64,000 bases of DNA from Xanthobacter sp. YC-JY1. GTDB taxonomy: Bacteria; Pseudomonadota; Alphaproteobacteria; Rhizobiales; Xanthobacteraceae. The position numbers and the translations under genes are program-made. The notes beneath the pieces are model-generated. The model was not told where the DNA came from and searched no databases. It was given only the letters and a program-made list of their open reading frames with translations. How positions within the stretch are numbered: the first letter of the stretch is position 1; the number at the start of each line of letters is the position of its first letter. Below, one piece after another: positions 59,770 through 64,000 of the stretch. The stretch covers positions 2,341,001 to 2,405,000 of the forward strand of contig NZ_CP032674.1 of the NCBI RefSeq assembly GCF_021730305.1, read 5' to 3'.

Positions 59770-61122
59770 ATGAGTGACCGGAGCCTGCTCGTGGTGGTGC
59801 TCGCCGCCGGGGAAGGGACGCGCATGAAGTCGCGCCTCCCCAAGGTGCTCCACAAGGTCGCCGGCCGCACCATGCTCCATCATGTGCTGGCGGCAACCCG
59901 CGCCGCCGGCGCCACGCGCACCGCCGTGGTGGTCGGCCCCGGCCGCGAGGATGTCGCCGCCGAGGCGACGCGCATCGTGCCGGACGCGCAGGTGTTCGTG
60001 CAGACCGAACGGCTCGGCACCGCACACGCCGTGCTCGCCGCCCGCGCCGCGCTGGAGCAGGGCGCCGACGACGTGCTCGTGCTCTACGCCGACACCCCGC
60101 TGGTGCGACCGGAGACGCTGGCCCGCCTGCGTGCCCCGCTGGCCGAGGGCGCTGCGGTCGCCGCGCTTGGCTTCGAGCCGGAAGATCCCACCGGCTACGG
60201 CCGCCTCGTCACCTCCGGCGACGAACTCGTCGCCATCCGCGAGGAGAAGGACGCGACCGCCGCCGAGAAGGCGGTTCGCTTCTGCAATGCCGGGCTGATG
60301 GCGCTCTCGGGCAAGGATGTGCTCTCCATCCTCGACCGGATCGGCAACGCCAATTCCAAGGGCGAATATTATCTCACCGACGCCGTGGAGATCGCCCGCG
60401 CCGACGGGCGCTCCGCCGTTGCGGCGAAGGCGGACGTGGACGAGGTGGCCGGCGTCAACAGCCGCATCCAGCTCGCCGAGGCCGAGGCCATCCTGCAAAA
60501 GCGCCTGCGCCTGTCCGCTATGGCCGAGGGCGTGACGTTGATCGCACCGGAGACGGTATTCTTCTCCGCCGACACCGTGCTCGGCCGCGACGTGATCGTG
60601 GAGCCCAACGTGGTGTTCGGGCCGGGTGTGACCGTCGGCGACGATGTGGTGATCCACGCCTTCTGCCATCTCGAAGGCGCGCAGCTCGCGCCCGGCGTCT
60701 CCATCGGCCCCTATGCGCGGCTGCGGCCGGGCACACGGCTGGATGAGGGCGTGCGCATCGGCAATTTCGTGGAGACCAAGGCCGCCCATATCGAGAGCGG
60801 GGCCAAGGTGAACCACCTGTCCTATGTGGGCGATGCCCATGTGGGCGCGGGCGCCAATCTCGGCGCCGGCACCATCACCTGCAACTATGACGGCTTCTCC
60901 AAGTATCGCACCGAGATCGGCGCGGGGGCCTTCATCGGCGTGAATTCCGCCTTGGTGGCTCCGGTGACGATCGGCGCAGGGGCCTATGTGGGGACGGGCG
61001 CCGTCATCACCTCCGACGTGCCGGACGATGCGCTCGCCATCGCCCGCAGCCGGCAGGTGGTGAAGGAGGGCTGGGCCAAGGATTTCCGCGCCGCCCGGGC
61101 CGACGCGAAGAAGAAGGGCTAG
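59770..61122 (+). CDS. glmU: Bifunctional UDP-N-acetylglucosamine pyrophosphorylase / glucosamine-1-phosphate acetyltransferase
   Basis: GlmU performs the last two steps to UDP-GlcNAc, the precursor of peptidoglycan and lipid A. The 450-residue protein has the nucleotidyltransferase [22 protein letters not shown], then [24 protein letters not shown], and a left-handed beta-helix with hexapeptide repeats ([13 protein letters not shown] to [19 protein letters not shown]). GGAGGAATCGCG precedes the start. It pairs functionally with glmS. Confidence 0.96.
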   Translation: MSDRSLLVVVLAAGEGTRMKSRLPKVLHKVAGRTMLHHVLAATRAAGATRTAVVVGPGREDVAAEATRIVPDAQVFVQTERLGTAHAVLAARAALEQGADDVLVLYADTPLVRPETLARLRAPLAEGAAVAALGFEPEDPTGYGRLVTSGDELVAIREEKDATAAEKAVRFCNAGLMALSGKDVLSILDRIGNANSKGEYYLTDAVEIARADGRSAVAAKADVDEVAGVNSRIQLAEAEAILQKRLRLSAMAEGVTLIAPETVFFSADTVLGRDVIVEPNVVFGPGVTVGDDVVIHAFCHLEGAQLAPGVSIGPYARLRPGTRLDEGVRIGNFVETKAAHIESGAKVNHLSYVGDAHVGAGANLGAGTITCNYDGFSKYRTEIGAGAFIGVNSALVAPVTIGAGAYVGTGAVITSDVPDDALAIARSRQVVKEGWAKDFRAARADAKKKG

Positions 61123-61284
61123 CCTTCGCCTGACACCAACGGAAAGGCGATGTGATTCCGGCCCTGGCCCAGTGAAGGGTAGGACTTGCGGGTTAGGAAC
61201 GGTCCATTCAGTTTTTGCAGTGCACCTTGGGCGCGACTGTCAGCCGGGCCCATCAGGGCGCCACCAACATCGGAGCTAGATCGC

Positions 61285-63108
61285 ATGTGCGGGATCGTCG
61301 GCATTCTGGGCAAGAGCGCCGTCGCGGACAAGGTGGTCGAATCCCTCCGGCGCCTGGAATACCGCGGCTATGATTCCGCCGGCATCGCGACACTGGAGAA
61401 CGGGCACCTCGAGATCTGCCGCGCCGAAGGCAAGCTGCGCAATCTCGAGAACAAGCTCGACAAGCACCCGCTCAAGGGTCACGCCGGCATCGGGCACACC
61501 CGCTGGGCGACCCACGGCAAGCCCTCCGAGCGCAACGCCCATCCCCACGGCACCAAGCGCGTGGCGGTGGTCCACAACGGCATCATCGAGAATTTCCGCG
61601 AGCTGAAGGAAGACCTCAAGGCCGCCGGCGTCGTCTTCAGGAGCGACACGGACACCGAGGTCGTCGCCCAGCTGGTGGACCGAGAACTGCTCTCCGGCAA
61701 GGAGCCGGTCGCGGCGGTTGCGGCTGTGCTGCCGCGCCTCAAGGGCGCCTTTGCGCTCGCCTTCCTGTTCGACGGCAAGACCGACCTGATGATCGCCGCC
61801 CGCCGCGGCTCCCCGCTCGCCATCGGCTACGGCAATGGCGAGATGTTCCTCGGCTCGGACGCCATCGCCCTCGGCCCGTTCACCGATCGCATCGCCTATC
61901 TGGAAGAAGGTGACTGGGCCGTGCTCACCCGCGAGGGCGCGGAAATCCGCGACGAGACGGGCCGCATCGTCGAGCGCGCCGTGCAGAAGGTACCGGCCGG
62001 TGCCCTCCTGGTGGACAAGGGCAACCATCGCCACTTCATGGCGAAGGAGATCTACGAGCAGCCGGAGGTCATCTCCCACACCTTCGGCCACTATCTCGAC
62101 CTCGCCGACGAGACCGTCTCGCTGCCCGAGCTGCCGTTCGACGCCAAGGAGGTGCAGCACATCTCCATCACCGCCTGCGGCACGGCGCTTTATGCCGGCG
62201 CGGTGGCGGAATACTGGCTGGAGCGTTTCGGCCGCGTGCCGGTCTCCACCGACATCGCATCCGAGTTCCGCTATCGCGAGACGCCGCTGGCGCCGGGTGG
62301 CGTCACCATCGTCATCTCCCAGTCGGGCGAGACGGCGGATACGCTCGCTTCGCTGCGCTACGCCAAGGAGTGCGGGCAGAAGGTGGTGGCCGTCGTGAAC
62401 GTGCCCACCTCCACCATCGCCCGCGAGGCGGACGTGGTGCTGCCCATCCTCGCCGGTCCGGAAATCGGCGTCGCGTCTACCAAGGCCTTCACCTGCCAAC
62501 TGGCGACCCTCGCCTGCCTGTCCGTCGCGTTCGGCCGCGCCAAGGGGGTTCTGTCGGCGGAGGACGAGCACAAGCTGGTGCGCGCTTTCATGGAAGTGCC
62601 CCGCCTGATGACCGAGGCGCTGAAGCTCTCGCCCGAGATCGAGGTGCTGGCCCGCACGCTGGCGAAGGCGCGGGACGTGCTCTATCTCGGCCGCGGCACC
62701 AATTATCCGCTGGCGCTGGAAGGCGCGCTGAAGCTCAAGGAAATCTCCTACATCCACGCCGAAGGCTATGCCGGCGGCGAGCTGAAGCACGGCCCCATCG
62801 CGCTCATCGACGAGAAGATGCCGGTGGTGGTCATCGCCCCCCACGACCGCATCTTCGACAAGACCGTCTCCAACATGGAGGAGGTGGCGGCGCGCGGCGG
62901 CAAGATCATCCTCGTCACCGACCCCAAGGGGGCCGAGGCCGCGCCTGTGAATGCGGTTCAGAAGCTGATCCTGCCGGAGATGCCGGCGACCGTCTGCCCC
63001 ATGGTCTATTCCATCCCGGTGCAGCTGATCGCCTACCATACGGCCGTCATCATGGGCACGGACGTGGACCAGCCGCGCAACCTCGCCAAATCCGTGACGG
63101 TGGAATAG
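61285..63108 (+). CDS. glmS: Glutamine-fructose-6-phosphate aminotransferase (isomerizing)
   Basis: GlmS makes glucosamine 6-phosphate from fructose 6-phosphate and glutamine, the entry to UDP-GlcNAc. The start MCGIVGILGKS puts the nucleophile at Cys2 (Cys1 after Met removal), so the frame beginning 99 nt earlier is rejected. The 607-residue protein has the glutaminase domain with GHTRWATHGKPSERNAHP and two SIS sugar domains with SQSGETADTLASL. It follows glmU by 162 nt; I saw no ribozyme or riboswitch there. Confidence 0.97.
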   Translation: MCGIVGILGKSAVADKVVESLRRLEYRGYDSAGIATLENGHLEICRAEGKLRNLENKLDKHPLKGHAGIGHTRWATHGKPSERNAHPHGTKRVAVVHNGIIENFRELKEDLKAAGVVFRSDTDTEVVAQLVDRELLSGKEPVAAVAAVLPRLKGAFALAFLFDGKTDLMIAARRGSPLAIGYGNGEMFLGSDAIALGPFTDRIAYLEEGDWAVLTREGAEIRDETGRIVERAVQKVPAGALLVDKGNHRHFMAKEIYEQPEVISHTFGHYLDLADETVSLPELPFDAKEVQHISITACGTALYAGAVAEYWLERFGRVPVSTDIASEFRYRETPLAPGGVTIVISQSGETADTLASLRYAKECGQKVVAVVNVPTSTIAREADVVLPILAGPEIGVASTKAFTCQLATLACLSVAFGRAKGVLSAEDEHKLVRAFMEVPRLMTEALKLSPEIEVLARTLAKARDVLYLGRGTNYPLALEGALKLKEISYIHAEGYAGGELKHGPIALIDEKMPVVVIAPHDRIFDKTVSNMEEVAARGGKIILVTDPKGAEAAPVNAVQKLILPEMPATVCPMVYSIPVQLIAYHTAVIMGTDVDQPRNLAKSVTVE

Positions 63109-63226
63109 GCGGTCACGTTGCGCAATCCGGCCGCAGGGGCCTGAAAAGTGTTGCGCCGGACCACGATTCGGCGCCTTGATTCTCCGAGTTTAGCCAACGC
63201 TTGAGCCTGGGTCCGGACGCCGGTCG

Positions 63227-64000
63227 ATGCCTGCTGCGACCTTCCCGATCGTCATGAACGCCGTGGTGGCTGCGCTGTTCGCCGCGAGCTACCTCGCGCT
63301 GGCGCTGCTGCACCGTGGCAATACGGCCCCCCTGTGGTTCGCCGCCAGCTTCGGCGCCATCGTCATCACGCCGCTCGCGCTGCTGGCGCAGTCCTACACC
63401 GGCTGGGTGGTGCTGTTCGCGCCGGTGATCTACCTGTCCTTCGCCGCCTGCCTCATCCTGATGGTGCCGGGACTGGCGGTGCTCTACCGCAAGCCCATCC
63501 CGTGGGGGCTGGTGACGGTGCTGGGCATCGTCACCGTCGTGAGCGCCGCGCTGGCGCTGCAACTGCCGGTCAACACGCTCGTCCGGGTGGTCAGCTACCA
63601 GACGCCGTTCGTGCTCGCGACGGCGGCGAGCTGCTGGGTGGTGCTGCGCGACAGCCCCCGCCGGCTGCGCGATCTTCTCCTCGCCGGCCTATTCGCGCTG
63701 CTGTGCATGCACGTGCCCCTCAAGGCCGCGCTGGCGATTAGCCTGCATACGGGGCCGCACCAGATCAATTACATGGACACGCCGTTCGCGGTGGTGGCCC
63801 AGATCAGCACTGGCATCCTGATGGTCGCCACCGGCCTCCTGATTCTGGTGATCTCGGTGCTCGAACTGGTGCGGGAGACGCTGGAGGTGGCGGATACGGA
63901 CGCCCTGTCCGGTCTCCTCAATCGCCGCGGGTTCGAGCAGCGCGCCTCGGACCTCGTGCACGGACGGACCGGGGCGGCGCCGTTCGCTCTGCTCCTCATC
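63227..64000 (+). CDS. Membrane-bound diguanylate cyclase (GGDEF), 5' part, continues past window
   Basis: From the ATG at 63227 the frame is open to the end of the window, 258 codons. About six hydrophobic segments make up most of it, e.g. NAVVAALFAASYLALALLH and WGLVTVLGIVTVVSAALAL. The last 35 or so residues (TLEVADTDALSGLLNRRGFEQ) are the start of a GGDEF domain, just after the last helix. The GGDEF active site itself lies outside, so I cannot say whether the cyclase is active. The sensory part may respond to a membrane or redox signal. Confidence 0.85.
   Translation, partial: MPAATFPIVMNAVVAALFAASYLALALLHRGNTAPLWFAASFGAIVITPLALLAQSYTGWVVLFAPVIYLSFAACLILMVPGLAVLYRKPIPWGLVTVLGIVTVVSAALALQLPVNTLVRVVSYQTPFVLATAASCWVVLRDSPRRLRDLLLAGLFALLCMHVPLKAALAISLHTGPHQINYMDTPFAVVAQISTGILMVATGLLILVISVLELVRETLEVADTDALSGLLNRRGFEQRASDLVHGRTGAAPFALLLI

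Noticed and set aside
61123..61284. Possible glmS ribozyme or riboswitch before glmS
   Set aside because: The gap is 162 nt and lacks the conserved ribozyme core; that element is known from Gram-positives.

Overview
This 64 kb window is a gene-dense, high-GC stretch of a core bacterial chromosome. Its content points to an alphaproteobacterium of the order Hyphomicrobiales (Rhizobiales), most likely a Xanthobacteraceae-type lineage. The grounds are a Usg-family protein, DUF3572 between divK and dinB, an IalB-family protein, PhaR/PhaA/PhaB, one bifunctional Rsh, HspQ, and the order glyA-nrdR-ribD-ribE-ribH-nusB-thiL. The species call is an inference. I saw no prophage, insertion sequence, CRISPR array, tRNA or rRNA.

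Layout. 1-3.5 kb: end of a squalene/phytoene synthase-like gene, then tgt and queA (queuosine) and an ExoD-like membrane protein on the minus strand. 3.7-6.5 kb: usg, then groES-groEL behind a CIRCE operator. 6.7-9.2 kb: an exbB-exbD-tonB operon. 9.4-15.1 kb: a long plus-strand run glyA-nrdR-ribD-ribE-ribH-nusB-thiL with overlapping or nearly touching genes. 15.1-24.4 kb: an EamA transporter, dnaE, a sulfotransferase-like gene, an AI-2E family transporter, a DUF1835 gene, queF and eno. 24.4-30.6 kb: a carnitine dehydrogenase-like gene, marC, bpt, an RDD protein, divK, a DUF3572 gene, dinB and an orphan HicB-like gene. 30.6-38.7 kb: envelope proteins (SH3, family-5 binding protein, IalB), a GNAT, a glycerate kinase and a methyltransferase. 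38.8-42.4 kb: a thioesterase and the polyhydroxybutyrate genes phaB, phaA and phaR. 42.5-52.4 kb: rpmF, a parvulin, hspQ, a Chloroflexus-type malyl-CoA lyase, a GGCT-like protein, an AEC transporter, a UbiH-like hydroxylase, terC-SDR and a quinone oxidoreductase. 52.6-59 kb: rsh, then pdxJ-acpS-lepB-rnc-era. 59-64 kb: a flavodoxin-like gene, glmU, glmS and the start of a membrane-bound diguanylate cyclase that runs off the window.

How the genes work together. Several are textbook couplings: riboflavin synthesis with NusB and ThiL, lipid carrier and secretion genes with RNase III and Era, GlmU with GlmS for UDP-GlcNAc, and tgt/queA plus queF for queuosine. PhaA and PhaB make 3-hydroxybutyryl-CoA, and PhaR on the opposite strand should regulate storage; phaC is not here.

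I did not find a convincing undescribed multi-gene system. The best leads are smaller: a tRNA-guanine transglycosylase that has lost three of the four usual zinc ligands, a pair of 109-nt double-palindrome elements, a TonB with a native histidine tract, an Era with a long acidic N-terminal tail, an 11-bp hairpin before the exoD-like gene, a pair of inverted repeats before a GNAT gene, and several uncharacterised conserved membrane proteins. Starts were chosen from Shine-Dalgarno spacing and known family N-termini, and are stated where they differ from the longest possible frame.
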